A DNA stretch of 64,000 nt, from contig JANOYV010000014.1 of the NCBI GenBank assembly GCA_031429105.1, positions 1 through 64,000 on the forward strand, in the 5' to 3' direction. Shown here one piece after another: positions 40,567-50,553 of the stretch (positions within the stretch are counted from its first letter, which is position 1; every line of letters starts with the position of its first letter). The position numbers were made by a program, and so were the translations under genes. The DNA comes from JAKFWF01 sp031429105. GTDB taxonomy: Bacteria; Pseudomonadota; Alphaproteobacteria; Rhizobiales; Hyphomicrobiaceae. The notes beneath the pieces are model-generated. The model had not been told where the DNA came from. It worked only from the letters and a program-made list of their open reading frames with translations, and searched no databases.

Positions 40567-41756
40567 CGGCCACGCAGGCGGCCCGTCCGTTGCGACTGTT
40601 TCTTGTTGCCGGTGAGCACTCTGGCGATGCGCTTGGCGGTAAGCTGATGGAAGCGCTGAATGCGCAGTTGCCCGGTCAAATCACGTTTGCCGGTGTCGGC
40701 GCAGTCGATATGGCACGCGAAGGACTAGCCTCGCTCTATCCGATGTCCGACGTTGCGGTCATGGGTCCATTATCGATCATCCCACGTCTGCCGCGCATCG
40801 TCGGACGTGTCTATAAGACGGTTGCGGCCGCAGTGGCGTTCAAGCCCGATGTCGTCGTCATCATTGATGCGCCGGAGTTCACCCATCCGATTGCCAAACG
40901 CATTCGCAAACGCTTGCCCAACGTGCCGATCATCGATTTTGTTTCGCCAAGCGTCTGGGCCTGGCGACCGGGGCGCGCCCGACGCATGCGCAATTACGTC
41001 GACCACGTGATGGCGCTACTGCCGTTCGAGCCTGAGGTGCACAAGCGTTTGGGTGGCCCACCCTGCACCTACACCGGTCACCCGATGATTGAGCGATTGG
41101 CGTGGATCGAGGCGCTTGATCCAGCCCCGCTTGCCGATCGTCTGGGCTTGCGTGCGAACGAACCGTTGCTTGTCGTACTGCCGGGCAGTCGCGTGTCCGA
41201 GGTCGGTCGACTGCTCAAGCCGTTTGGCGATTGCGTTGCGCTCCTGCAGTCTATGGGACTTAGCCCGCGCGTCGTTATTCCTGCAATGGCGCATGTGCGG
41301 GAGACAATCGTTTCAGCCACGCAGGCCTGGGCAATTGTGCCGACGATCCTCGATGGTGAAGAGGATAAGTTCCGTGCCTTCAAGTTGGCGCGTGCGGCAC
41401 TTGCCGCATCGGGCACCGTGACGCTGGAGCTGGGCCTCGCTCGATTGCCGATGGTGGTTGGCTACAAGGTCGATCCGATTGCGGCACCGCTGAAGTTCCT
41501 GGTCAACGTGCCCTCGATCGTACTTGCAAACCTGGTCGCTGGCGAAAACGCCTTCCCAGAGTTCATGCAGGAGGCGTGCAACGGCGCTGAGCTTGCGGGT
41601 GCCCTCGCGCCCCTGCTCAGTGATACGGCTGTGCGCCGCGAACAAGTTCGCTGTCTAACTGGAATTCCTGGCCGCATGCGCTTGCCTTACGGGACACCGA
41701 GCGAAGCTGCCGCAGATATCGTATTGCAGTACGCGAAACAGAAGGTCCGCACCTGA
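40563..41756 (+). CDS. lpxB: Lipid A disaccharide synthase
   Basis: 397 residues. Begins LRLFLVAGEHSGDALGGKLM, then SDVAVMGPLSIIPRLPRI, DFVSPSVWAWRPGRARRM, and the C-terminal donor-binding VLPGSRVSEVGRLLKPF and AALAASGTVTLELGLARLPM, all characteristic of this GT-B inverting glycosyltransferase. It joins lipid X to UDP-diacylglucosamine at the membrane surface. Last gene of the envelope run; no gltA follows, unlike several Rhizobiales. Confidence 0.97.
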   Translation: MTATQAARPLRLFLVAGEHSGDALGGKLMEALNAQLPGQITFAGVGAVDMAREGLASLYPMSDVAVMGPLSIIPRLPRIVGRVYKTVAAAVAFKPDVVVIIDAPEFTHPIAKRIRKRLPNVPIIDFVSPSVWAWRPGRARRMRNYVDHVMALLPFEPEVHKRLGGPPCTYTGHPMIERLAWIEALDPAPLADRLGLRANEPLLVVLPGSRVSEVGRLLKPFGDCVALLQSMGLSPRVVIPAMAHVRETIVSATQAWAIVPTILDGEEDKFRAFKLARAALAASGTVTLELGLARLPMVVGYKVDPIAAPLKFLVNVPSIVLANLVAGENAFPEFMQEACNGAELAGALAPLLSDTAVRREQVRCLTGIPGRMRLPYGTPSEAAADIVLQYAKQKVRT

Positions 41757-41850
41757 TCGGCGCGCACGCTTGTGTGAGGATGAGTTGATTGGACTTAAAG
41801 CACGGCGCGTCCGTTAGTGACGCACTCAGGCCCGCCTTGGAGATGATGAA

Positions 41851-43206
41851 TTGTCGATCACGAGCGCCATTGCCAACTTCGTTACCGGGGGACTGAAGGC
41901 CGAGCCATTGGCGGAACGGATACAGCTCCTAGTTCGCGCCCGCGAGGAAGAGAGCGAGCGGCTGATCGGCTGGTGCCAATTGGCGCTTGTCCTCACGCTA
42001 ACTGCCCTGTTTTTCATTTCGCCCCGTCCGACTGATTCCGGCATGACCATGTTCGAGCCAGTGCCGATCGCACTTGCAGCCTATGCGGTGTTCACGGTCT
42101 TGCGGTTGGCAGTTGCCTATCGTGGACACATGCCATGGTGGCTGCTGGTTGCATCCATCCTGATCGATATTGCGCTATTGATGACGCTGATCTGGTCGTT
42201 CCACATCGAGTATGGGCAGCCGGCGGCGTTTTCACTGAAGGTGCCAACCTTCGTTTACGTATTCGTGTTCATTGCGCTGAGGGGCTTGCGGTTCGACTAT
42301 CGCTATGTGGTGTTCACCGGCGTGACGGTGGCAGTCGGCTGGTCGTTGATGGTGTGGACGGCGGTCCAAACCGATGGCCCCGGCGCCATTACCCGAAATT
42401 TTGGTGCATATCTCAACGGCAATCGCATTTTGGTCGGTGCGGAATTCGACAAGATCATCACCGTGCTGCTGGTCACGGCGCTGCTGGCCGTCGCGGTCAA
42501 ACGGGCACAGGCCATGTTGGTGCTCGCAACGCGCGAGGAGGCGGCGGGGCGCGAAATTCGGCGCTTCTTGTCAGATGGCGTCGCAGATGTGATTTCAGGC
42601 TCGGATGAACTAGTGGAGGCAGGAGCCGCCGTCGAGCGCGACGCGGCCATCGTAATGCTTGATATTCGCGGATTTACCCGGTTAGCAGCCACCATGCCGC
42701 CACGCCAAGTGGTTGATATTTTGACGAGCTTTCACGCCCGTCTGGTCCCGCTTGTGGGTGCTCATAACGGGGTGATCGATAAGTTCTTGGGTGATGGAGT
42801 TATGGTCACCTTCGGTGCGGTGAAGGCATCGAAAACAGCGGCCGCCGATGCGCTGCGGGCGCTCGATGCGATCATGGACGAGGCTGTCCGATGGGGGCAG
42901 GATTTGGAAATGGAGGCGGCTGGGATTTCGCTCGATGTCAATGGTGCGGCAGCGGGAGGTTCGGTCGTTTTTGCCACGTTGGGGCATAGTGATCGGCTGG
43001 AACTTACGGTCATTGGCGATGCCGTGAACCTAGCCGCCAAGCTCGAAAAACACAACAAAACGGAAGGCACGCGCGCACTGACTTCGGCCACGACCTTTGC
43101 ACAGGCCGAGGCGCAGGGCTATGTCAGTACGCCTAAGTTTCGCGCGATTTCTGCAGCCCGTGTGGCAGGCGTGGCAGAACCGATCGCCCTCGTTGCGCTG
43201 GCGTAG
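41851..43206 (+). CDS. Membrane class III adenylate/guanylate cyclase
   Basis: 451 residues from TTG 41851 (GGAGA at 41839-41843; ATGs just upstream are out of frame). About six TM helices fill residues 45-220 (QLALVLTLTALFFIS ... IITVLLVTALLAVAVKR). The C-terminal CHD catalytic domain has metal Asp in AIVMLDIRGFTRLAATMP and DKFLGDGVMVTFGA, and the transition-state Asn region in LTVIGDAVNLAAKLEKHN. It makes cAMP or cGMP; nucleotide choice not determined. It stands alone behind lpxB. Confidence 0.88.
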   Translation: MSITSAIANFVTGGLKAEPLAERIQLLVRAREEESERLIGWCQLALVLTLTALFFISPRPTDSGMTMFEPVPIALAAYAVFTVLRLAVAYRGHMPWWLLVASILIDIALLMTLIWSFHIEYGQPAAFSLKVPTFVYVFVFIALRGLRFDYRYVVFTGVTVAVGWSLMVWTAVQTDGPGAITRNFGAYLNGNRILVGAEFDKIITVLLVTALLAVAVKRAQAMLVLATREEAAGREIRRFLSDGVADVISGSDELVEAGAAVERDAAIVMLDIRGFTRLAATMPPRQVVDILTSFHARLVPLVGAHNGVIDKFLGDGVMVTFGAVKASKTAAADALRALDAIMDEAVRWGQDLEMEAAGISLDVNGAAAGGSVVFATLGHSDRLELTVIGDAVNLAAKLEKHNKTEGTRALTSATTFAQAEAQGYVSTPKFRAISAARVAGVAEPIALVALA

Positions 43207-43213
43207 TGAGCCA

Positions 43214-43621
43214 TCAAGTCTTTGGCAGCGTCACGGTTTCGAATTCAGCTGGCATTACTAGCTCGAGCACTTCGCAGTCGTCGGAGTAGTCGAGCACCAT
43301 GTGATGGATGCCGGGCGGTTGGATCCAGCAGCTACCAGCTTTCATGGTGTGAGCGCCGTGGCCCTCCATTTCGGTTTTAATCCAACCTTTGAGCACGTAG
43401 ACCATCTGGAACTGTACGTTGTGGAAGTGCTTCTGGCGCACTTCGTCAGTACACGGTGGCACGAATTTGATCACCTGCGCGACGGCAAGCCCCTGGGTCG
43501 CGTCAGCAATGCCAAGATCGCGGTACTTGGCATACGTGCGCAGGCCCTCGGCAAAGGACGCATCGCCCAGATGACTGACTGTGAATGTTTGTTTGGGAGT
43601 AGCTGTGGTCGCGGCGGCCAT
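43214..43621 (-). CDS. Cupin domain protein
   Basis: 135 residues with a single cupin barrel: KHFHNVQFQMVYVLKGWIKT (motif 1, His and Glu/Gln ligands) and GSCWIQPPGIHHMVLDYSDD (motif 2, His). This is a small metal-binding cupin; relatives are annotated only by domain, and some act as isomerases or sensors. Convergent with the cyclase, 7 bases apart. Substrate unknown. Confidence 0.75.
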   Translation of the reverse strand: MAAATTATPKQTFTVSHLGDASFAEGLRTYAKYRDLGIADATQGLAVAQVIKFVPPCTDEVRQKHFHNVQFQMVYVLKGWIKTEMEGHGAHTMKAGSCWIQPPGIHHMVLDYSDDCEVLELVMPAEFETVTLPKT

Positions 43622-43747
43622 GGCGTCTTCCTCTCGTGCTGATCGCTTTGCTTTTGCTTGAGAGCAGTAAAGCGCAAGTTCGGCTGGTCGTCACCTGCGA
43701 TCAGTGGCGGGGAGGAATGCAGTGTTGCGACCGGCTTCCCCACGCCC

Positions 43748-45355
43748 CTACCCCTTCAAATTTGTCTTGATGTCCGTGAACCTGATCTCCGGCGACCGTT
43801 CTTGGGTCCAATTGAGCATGAAGCTCGATGAGGCGAAAAATACGAGGTCGCCATCGAGGTCGAGGGCCATCTGCGTGCGATTTTTGGCAGCGAACGCATC
43901 GAGCTGCTTCCCGTCGTCGGCTGCCACCCATCGCACGGTCTCGAATGAAATCGTTTCGAACCCGATTGGCAGGCCGTATTCGTTGGCGAGCCGATCGGCC
44001 AACACGTCGAGCTGCAACGCGCCGATCACGCCGATGATCGGTTGACTGCCATCGACCGGCGAGAACAGCTGCACCACGCCCTCTTCCGCCATTTCCTGTA
44101 GCGCGGTGCGTAGCTTCTTGGCTTTGATCGCATCGTCGAGACGAACGCGACGCAGGATTTCGGGAGCAAAACTCGGGATGCCTGAGAAGACGAGATCCTC
44201 ACCCTCGGTCAGCGTGTCGCCAATGCGCAGCGTGCCGTGGTTGGGCAGCCCCACGACGTCGCCGGCGTAGGCTTCATCGGCAATCGAACGATCCTGGGCG
44301 AAGAAGAACTGTGGTGACTGCAGCGCCATGATCTTACCCGTGCGCATGAGTTTCGCCTTCATGCCGCGCGTTAGTTTGCCTGAGCACACGCGCATGAAGG
44401 CGATCCGGTCGCGGTGGTTCGGGTCCATGTTTGCCTGGATCTTGAACACCACGCCGGTCATCTTCGGCTCGGTCGCTTCGACCACGCGTGTCGAGGCTTG
44501 ATGCGACAGTGGCGGCGGCGCGTGAGCGACGAGCGCATCGAGCAAATCGCGCACTCCGAAGTTGCGCAGCGCGCTGCCGAAGAACACCGGCGTCAGCGTG
44601 CCTTCGCGGAAGGCCTTCAGATCGAACTTGCCGCAGGCGTCCTGCACAAGGGTGACTTCCTCGCGCCAGCGCTCGGCAACATCATCCTCCATCAGCGCTG
44701 CGATGATTGGATCGTTCGGACCAGAGACCGGCGTGCCGTCGGCGTCTTTGTCGATTTGGCGGATGCGCGGCGCGTTAAGGTCGTAGGTGCCACGAAAATC
44801 GCGGCCGCGCCCGATTGGCCAGACCATCGGGGCGGTGTCGAGTGCCAGCACCTTTTCGATCTCGTCCATCAGATCGAGTGGCTCGCGGATTTCGCGGTCC
44901 ATTTTGTTGATGAAGGTAATGATCGGGATGTCGCGCAGGCGGCAGATCTCGAACAGCTTGCGGGTGCGGGCCTCGATGCCTTTGGCGGCGTCGATCACCA
45001 TGACGGCGGCGTCAACTGCGGTGAGTGTGCGATAGGTGTGGTCGGAGAAGTCTTCGTGGCCGGGCGTATCGAGCAGGTTGAACACGGTGTCGCGGTATTC
45101 GAACGTCATCACCGATGTCACGACCGAGATGCCGCGTGCCCGTTCGATCGCCATCCAGTCGGAGCGCGTGTTGCGGTCGGCGCGTTTTGCTTTCACTTGG
45201 CCGGCAAGCTGGATCGCGCCGCCAAACAGCAGCAGCTTCTCCGTGAGCGTGGTTTTACCAGCGTCAGGATGCGAGATGATCGCGAATGTGCGGCGGCGGC
45301 CAATTTCGCGAGCGAGCGGCGTGAGAGCCGGTGATATCGTTGTTGTTTCGGACAT
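43748..45355 (-). CDS. prfC: Peptide chain release factor 3
   Basis: 535 residues from the ATG at 45355 (MSETTTISPALTPLAREIGR); the frame stays open 312 bases further up, but that stretch overlaps the divergent asparaginase promoter region and is not RF3-like. GTPase motifs: SHPDAGKTTLTEKLLLFGGA (P-loop), RGISVVTSVMTFEY (switch I), DTPGHEDFSDHTYRTL (G3), FINKMDR (G4). It recycles RF1/RF2 after termination. Typical size 520-540. Confidence 0.96.
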   Translation of the reverse strand: MSETTTISPALTPLAREIGRRRTFAIISHPDAGKTTLTEKLLLFGGAIQLAGQVKAKRADRNTRSDWMAIERARGISVVTSVMTFEYRDTVFNLLDTPGHEDFSDHTYRTLTAVDAAVMVIDAAKGIEARTRKLFEICRLRDIPIITFINKMDREIREPLDLMDEIEKVLALDTAPMVWPIGRGRDFRGTYDLNAPRIRQIDKDADGTPVSGPNDPIIAALMEDDVAERWREEVTLVQDACGKFDLKAFREGTLTPVFFGSALRNFGVRDLLDALVAHAPPPLSHQASTRVVEATEPKMTGVVFKIQANMDPNHRDRIAFMRVCSGKLTRGMKAKLMRTGKIMALQSPQFFFAQDRSIADEAYAGDVVGLPNHGTLRIGDTLTEGEDLVFSGIPSFAPEILRRVRLDDAIKAKKLRTALQEMAEEGVVQLFSPVDGSQPIIGVIGALQLDVLADRLANEYGLPIGFETISFETVRWVAADDGKQLDAFAAKNRTQMALDLDGDLVFFASSSFMLNWTQERSPEIRFTDIKTNLKG

Positions 45356-45518
45356 GATTCCAGGATCTATAGGGTTCATTGCCGCGTGCCTATCCGATTT
45401 TCGGGTGCGGGGCCAGCAATGCAAAGAACTGCAATGTGGTGCGCAGCGCACTCCTTTCGCGATATGCTGTAAACTTGGTCCAAACTTCGGAACAGATACC
45501 CATTGAGAGAGACGAACC

Positions 45519-46529
45519 ATGCCGAACCCCGTCCTGATCGAACTGACTCGCGGCCCGCTGGTCGAAAGCGTACATACAGGCGCGTTTGCTGTTGCGCGCG
45601 CGAACGGTGAACTTCTCGTCAGCATCGGCGATGTCAAACGGCCAGTTTTTCCACGCTCGGCAGTCAAGGCGTTCCAGTGCTTACCGCTGATCGAGAGCGG
45701 GGCAGCCGACCGGTTCGAATTCGGCGACCGGGAGATTGCGATCTCATGCGCCTCGCACAGCGGTACGCAAGCGCATGCGAAGCTGGCAGCTTCGATGTTG
45801 GCGCGCGCGAAGCTCGATTATACGGCATTGGGCTGTGGCGCGCACGAGCCGATGCAGGAGGCGGCCGCCCGCGCGCTCGCAGCGTCTGGTGAAAAGCCAA
45901 CGGCGCTACACAACAACTGTTCGGGTAAACACTCCGGCATGTGTGCCTGTGCAGTCCATCACAAGGAAGATCCGGCCGGCTATTGGTTGCCAGATCATCC
46001 GGTGCAGAAGCGCATTCATGCGGTACTAAGTGCGTTCACGGGAGAGGCGTTGGGTGTTGACGTGCGCGGCATCGATGGCTGTTCGGCGCCGAACTGGGCA
46101 ATTCCGACGGCAAGCCTCGCGCGGGCCTATGCGGCGTTCATCACCGCGGAAGGGCCAGGGAAAACGCATAAGGCAGCATCGGAGCGCATCACCAAGGCGG
46201 TGTGGGCGGCGCCTGAAATGGTGGCTGGGCCAGGGCGGCTCGACACCGTCGTGATGACCAAGGTGCCCGGTCGCGTGTTCATGAAAACTGGAGCCGAAGG
46301 GGTCTACTGCGGCGCGATCCCGCATCTGGGATTGGGCTTTTCGGTGAAGATCGACGACGGCGCGAAGCGCGCCGCGGAAGCCGTCATCATGGCGCTGCTC
46401 AACCAGTTGATCCCAGAGACCAAAGGGCTTGGCGATGCACCGGTTACGAAAAACTGGCGCGGCACGGAAGTCGGCGAAACGCGGGTGAGCGGAGATTTGG
46501 CGCGCGGGCTGGACAAGCTCGCGGCTTAA
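45519..46529 (+). CDS. L-asparaginase II (rhizobial thermolabile type)
   Basis: 336 residues. It belongs to the family of Rhizobium etli asparaginase II (ReAV): PVLIELTRGPLVESVHTGAF, SAVKAFQCLPLIES with the Ser/Lys pair, ISCASHSGTQAHA and ALHNNCSGKHSGMCACAVHH with conserved Cys and Lys. It hydrolyses asparagine to aspartate and ammonia and is structurally related to beta-lactamase-like enzymes, not to the E. coli type II enzyme. Its last 4 bases overlap the convergent TIGR03808 gene. Confidence 0.9.
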   Translation: MPNPVLIELTRGPLVESVHTGAFAVARANGELLVSIGDVKRPVFPRSAVKAFQCLPLIESGAADRFEFGDREIAISCASHSGTQAHAKLAASMLARAKLDYTALGCGAHEPMQEAAARALAASGEKPTALHNNCSGKHSGMCACAVHHKEDPAGYWLPDHPVQKRIHAVLSAFTGEALGVDVRGIDGCSAPNWAIPTASLARAYAAFITAEGPGKTHKAASERITKAVWAAPEMVAGPGRLDTVVMTKVPGRVFMKTGAEGVYCGAIPHLGLGFSVKIDDGAKRAAEAVIMALLNQLIPETKGLGDAPVTKNWRGTEVGETRVSGDLARGLDKLAA

Positions 46530-47872
46530 ATCGCCATGTTGCGTTCGATCAGGACGCGGCTGCTTTCGGTACGTGTAAGTCCGAGATCCGGACCATACGG
46601 CACACCGCGCTTGAGGGCACGGATGGCACTATCCTTCGATCCCGAGATCATGTTGGCGGCGATCATCACCGCGCCTGCATTTGAGTCACCCGTGACGCCA
46701 ATGCCGACACGGGCGTTGCGGACGAGGTTTGAGGTCGCCGTCACATCGCGCATGTATTTGCCCCAGCCGATCATGATGCCGCAGGCGGCTGCATTCTCGA
46801 TGGTGTTGCCGGTGATGACGGCGTCGGCTTCAACGGCGATGCCATCGCCGCGCTTGTCCTCGGGCTCCTGCTCGCGTCGAAACAGATTGCGGATCAGGTT
46901 GCCTTGCACGACAGCTAACCTACCGCCTTCGTTGAAGTTGGTCACCGACACGCCAGTTGCCGCGGTATCGACAATGTTGTTGGCGATTAGCGCACCTTCG
47001 AAACCGAATTCAGCGTAAAGTGCGACTTCGCCGAGCCGCTGGCAATTGTTGGCGACCATCTGAATGTTCGACGCTGCATTGCCGCGAATGGCCGTGTACG
47101 CGCAGTCGGCAATGCGGTTGCCGGTGACGAGCACGTTACCTGCCCGAAAGACGTTGATGCCGTTGCCGTTTTGTCCCGTGCCACCGGCGGCTGCTGCGAT
47201 TTTTTCGATGCGATTACCAGAGACAATCGTGCCGTCTTCGGCTTGCTTCGAGCGCCACACGAGAATGCCGTTGTTGGCGGCGTTCGCAATTGTATTCTGC
47301 GTGATCTCCAGACCGCTCGCGTCGGTGCTGAAAATTGCCGCTTGACCGACGTTCGAAATCGCGCAGTCGGAGAGCTTGCCGCCGCACTGCTCAAGCACGA
47401 TGCCGTTGATCAGGCTGTCACGAAGTGTGAGGTCGCGCAATACGATGCCGGATGAGCGACGAACGGTCAGTAGCCCCGTGCCACGCGTTGCATCCAGAGG
47501 CGTCAGCGTGCCGTCGATGGTCAGTCCTTCCAGGCGCAGGTTGTCAGCCTGATCGGCGAGCAATAATGCGCCGCCGTTGTGCGTCAGCACCGTCGCGCCA
47601 TTGGCTCCGATCAGCGTCGTACCAGGACGCAAGATGAGGGTGCGAACCAGGAAGCGGCCGGGTGGAAGCAGAAGTGGTGCGCGGCGGTTGGCGGCCTCAT
47701 CGATAAGGCGCTGCAGGGCATCGGTCTGGTCGAGATCGCTATCGGGGATCAGATCGGTTGTGATTGATGCCGCAGCAACGGCTGCAGTGGACTTGGGTTT
47801 GGCGTTGACACCAGCCGCCGCCAGCCCAAGACCAAGCCCGGCAGCGACAAGACGGCGGCGATCAAACAGCAT
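46526..47872 (-). CDS. TIGR03808-type Tat-exported repeat protein
   Basis: 448 residues. Twin-arginine signal FDRRRLVAAGLGLGLAAAG. The rest is a right-handed beta-helix: pectate-lyase/Pbl-like start (DQTDALQRLIDEAANRRAPL, LLPPGRFLVRTLILRPGTTL) and many short NxI repeats (TQNTIANAANNGILVW, SGNRIEK, TGNRIADCAYTAIRGN, QGNLIRN, TGNTIENAAACGIMIG). It matches the TIGR03808 family known from Rhizobiales. Function unknown; a carbohydrate-acting or surface role is possible. Confidence 0.85.
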   Translation of the reverse strand: MLFDRRRLVAAGLGLGLAAAGVNAKPKSTAAVAAASITTDLIPDSDLDQTDALQRLIDEAANRRAPLLLPPGRFLVRTLILRPGTTLIGANGATVLTHNGGALLLADQADNLRLEGLTIDGTLTPLDATRGTGLLTVRRSSGIVLRDLTLRDSLINGIVLEQCGGKLSDCAISNVGQAAIFSTDASGLEITQNTIANAANNGILVWRSKQAEDGTIVSGNRIEKIAAAAGGTGQNGNGINVFRAGNVLVTGNRIADCAYTAIRGNAASNIQMVANNCQRLGEVALYAEFGFEGALIANNIVDTAATGVSVTNFNEGGRLAVVQGNLIRNLFRREQEPEDKRGDGIAVEADAVITGNTIENAAACGIMIGWGKYMRDVTATSNLVRNARVGIGVTGDSNAGAVMIAANMISGSKDSAIRALKRGVPYGPDLGLTRTESSRVLIERNMAI

Positions 47873-47942
47873 GGCGTACTCTCCGGCAGGTCAACCGACC
47901 GTTCGAAGCACATTGCGTGCCATTCGCGGACGCGAATTGGCT

Positions 47943-48773
47943 CTAAGGCCAGCGCTTATGACTGCCGGCTGGAAACGGCCATTCCGGCGTTTGCAGGGAG
48001 CCATCGGCGGTTGGCGTGTACCAAGGTGAGCCACTGGCATTGTCAGGGTGTTTCAGAATGTGCATGTCTTGCGCTGGCATGAAGCTCTGGATCAGCAGGA
48101 AACGCGTTTCGCCAGTTGGTGGGTGGCGCGCGACGTCGGCGACTAGAACCGCGTGGCCTGGAAAGCCACCCCTGATGAACACGTCGCCGATTTCGGGCGG
48201 CGATCCAGGCGCAACCGCTTTCAACTCACGCTCCAGCGAGTGCGTGCCGGCATAGGCAAAGACTTGGATCATGTAACGCTTGAAGGACGCGTAGCTGTCA
48301 TCGGGTTTGGCGCCATTAGACCACGTTCGGCCATCGGCGGACGGGCGGCCGCCTTTCGACCAGCGGGCGAAATCAACACGTGCGCCGCTCGTGTAGTTGA
48401 ACGCGATGTCGTTTGATCGGCGCGAGCCATACAGCCATTCAGCACGCAGTCGCATGATGGCATCTGCGCATTGTTGTAAGTCGCGGGTGCCGGTGTCGAT
48501 ATCGATTACGGCTGCATGCACGTCCTGGCGCGGTTTGGTTGCCCCGCTGAACAGTAAAACGGGTGCGCCATCGGGCTTCAGCGGCAGGCCGCGCAACCAT
48601 GTGCCGAATGATCCGGCGGCGGCGGGCTCGCGGACGAAGCCAGCCGGTGGCGCGAACCGGCTTTCAAGCGTTTCACGGGCAGCGTCCACTTTCCACGAAT
48701 ATGTTTGCGCAGTTGCCGGTGTGGCGACGTGCTGGGCTGTGATGACAAGTGCCAGTGCAAGCAGTGAGCGCAT
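47943..48773 (-). CDS. DUF4846 exported protein
   Basis: 276 residues from the ATG at 48773; the frame continues upstream, but MRSLLALALVITAQHVATPA followed by TAQ is a clear signal peptide. Mature-part motifs typical of DUF4846: LQQCADAIMRLRAEWLYG, IEVGDVFIRGG-like IGDVFIRGGFPGHAVLVADV, FLLIQSFMPAQDMHILKHPD, and a C-terminal SPWYTP. Probably secreted or periplasmic; enzymatic role unknown. 70 bases from the TIGR03808 gene. Confidence 0.8.
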   Translation of the reverse strand: MRSLLALALVITAQHVATPATAQTYSWKVDAARETLESRFAPPAGFVREPAAAGSFGTWLRGLPLKPDGAPVLLFSGATKPRQDVHAAVIDIDTGTRDLQQCADAIMRLRAEWLYGSRRSNDIAFNYTSGARVDFARWSKGGRPSADGRTWSNGAKPDDSYASFKRYMIQVFAYAGTHSLERELKAVAPGSPPEIGDVFIRGGFPGHAVLVADVARHPPTGETRFLLIQSFMPAQDMHILKHPDNASGSPWYTPTADGSLQTPEWPFPAGSHKRWP

Positions 48774-48932
48774 AGTGGCATGTCCCGTTTTTTGAAAATC
48801 CGTCTGATGTCCAAATTCACCTTGTGACTCTAAGCCATGACCGTCGTCGCAGCAAAACGCTTGACGCACCCGACCTCTGTCGTGCTGTGTTCATGCCCAG
48901 AGCGGATAACCGTCGGTCGAAGGGGTAAAGTG

Positions 48933-50462
48933 ATGTCGAAGTTCTGGAATTGCGCGCGCTTGGCAGCGCTTGCTGCACTGACAACGGGAGCATTCGCCAG
49001 CCCGGCGGTAGCGGCCAAGAAAGACAACACCGCGCGCTTTGCCTACGATCAGGTGCTCGAAAACATCGATCCGTATTTCAACAACGTGCGACTTGGCGTC
49101 ATCATGAGCCAGACCGTGTGGGATACGCTGATCTATCGCGACCCAACGACCAATGAATACAAGCCGCAGCTCGCCACCGCCTGGACCTGGATCGACGACA
49201 AAACGCTTGAATTGACGCTGCGTGAGGGTGTCAAATTCCACAACGGCGAGGAGTTCGACGCCGATGATGTGGTCTACACGTTCAACTACATTGCCGACGC
49301 CAACAACAAGGTGACCGCCCAACAGAATGTCAACTGGATCGCTGGTGCTGAAAAAGTCGATAAATTCAAGGTTCGGCTGAAGACCAAGCGACCGTTCCCA
49401 GCCGCAATTGAGTACCTGACTGGGCCGATTGCGATGTACCCGAACGAGTATCACGCCAAGGTTGGCCCCAAGGGCATGAACGAGAAGCCGATTGGGTCCG
49501 GCCCCTACAAGGTTGCGGAGAACGTCATCGGCAAGGTGATCAAGCTCGAACGCAATGCCGACTACTGGGCTGGATCGCCAAAGGGTAAAGCCACGATCGA
49601 AAAGGTCGAAGTCCGCATGATTCCGGACCGGCAGACGCAAATCGCCGAAATGCTTGCAGGCGGTCTTGATCTGATCATGAACATCGCGGTCGAGCAGGCC
49701 GAGCAGATGAAGGCGGTGCCAACGCTCGCGATCACCGCCGGTGGCACCATGCGCATCGTCTTCCTGCACATGAACACGACGCCTGAAACGCCGCTTGCCG
49801 CACTGCGCGACATTCGCGTGCGCCAAGCCATCAACCACGCCATCGACCGCGATACGATGGCAAAGCGGTTGGTGGGTGAAGGTGTGATTCCGATTTCGAC
49901 GATTTGCTTTCCCTCGCAGTTCGGCTGCACGGATGAAGGCGCCAAGAAGTTTAACTACGATCCGGCGAAAGCCAAGGCTCTACTGGCGGAAGCTGGCTTC
50001 AAAGATGGCTTCGAGATCGATTTGTTCGCCTACCGCGAGCGCAACCAGACCGAGGCCATGGTCAACTACCTGCGCGCCGTCGGCATCAAGGCGAACCTGA
50101 AATTCATGCAGTACGCCGCCATGCGTGAACAAAACCGCGCCAACAAAGCGCCAATGACGCATCAGACCTGGGGCTCGTTCAGCCTGAACGACGTTTCAGC
50201 CTCGGTGTCGGTGTACTTCAAGGGCATCGATGACGACGTGGTGAAAGACCCCGAGATCATCGCGCTGTTGGAAAAGGGCGACACCACGGTCGATGTGGCG
50301 GTGCGAAAAGCGACCTACAAGCAGGCCTTGGCGCTGATCGCCGAGCGAGCCTACACGGTGCCACTCTATGCGCTCACGACCTATTACGCGTCGTCGAAAG
50401 ATCTTGAGTTCAAGGCCTATGCCGACGAATTGCCACGCTTCTGGGAGATGAAGTGGAAATAA
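48933..50462 (+). CDS. ABC transporter substrate-binding protein, family 5 (oligopeptide/opine type)
   Basis: 509 residues from the ATG at 48933; signal peptide SKFWNCARLAALAALTTGAF ending near AVAA. SBP family 5 motifs: PYFNNVRLGVIMSQTVWDTL, LELTLREGVKFHNGEEFDAD, YTFNYIADAN, and GSGPYKV. It binds peptides, nickel or glutathione-like ligands for a DppBCDF-type importer. No permease or ATPase gene is nearby, so the partner must be encoded elsewhere. Divergent from the DUF4846 gene. Confidence 0.9.
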   Translation: MSKFWNCARLAALAALTTGAFASPAVAAKKDNTARFAYDQVLENIDPYFNNVRLGVIMSQTVWDTLIYRDPTTNEYKPQLATAWTWIDDKTLELTLREGVKFHNGEEFDADDVVYTFNYIADANNKVTAQQNVNWIAGAEKVDKFKVRLKTKRPFPAAIEYLTGPIAMYPNEYHAKVGPKGMNEKPIGSGPYKVAENVIGKVIKLERNADYWAGSPKGKATIEKVEVRMIPDRQTQIAEMLAGGLDLIMNIAVEQAEQMKAVPTLAITAGGTMRIVFLHMNTTPETPLAALRDIRVRQAINHAIDRDTMAKRLVGEGVIPISTICFPSQFGCTDEGAKKFNYDPAKAKALLAEAGFKDGFEIDLFAYRERNQTEAMVNYLRAVGIKANLKFMQYAAMREQNRANKAPMTHQTWGSFSLNDVSASVSVYFKGIDDDVVKDPEIIALLEKGDTTVDVAVRKATYKQALALIAERAYTVPLYALTTYYASSKDLEFKAYADELPRFWEMKWK

Positions 50463-50553
50463 GCAGCGCCGGGGCGGACATTGCCCCCGAGGATGACAAG
50501 TGGCGGGACAGCGGGTATTGGCAGGGCTTCAATTGATTTGAAGGAATGCCGCG

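Noticed and set aside
44414..45334. Long plus-strand open frame opposite prfC
   Set aside because: Antisense shadow of a GC-rich conserved gene; no family resemblance.
45356..45667. Upstream extension of prfC by 104 codons
   Set aside because: The residues are not RF3-like, the stretch crosses the divergent asparaginase start, and a standard RF3 N-terminus begins at 45355.
48891..49838. Long minus-strand open frame opposite the substrate-binding protein
   Set aside because: Shadow ORF; the plus strand has clear SBP motifs.
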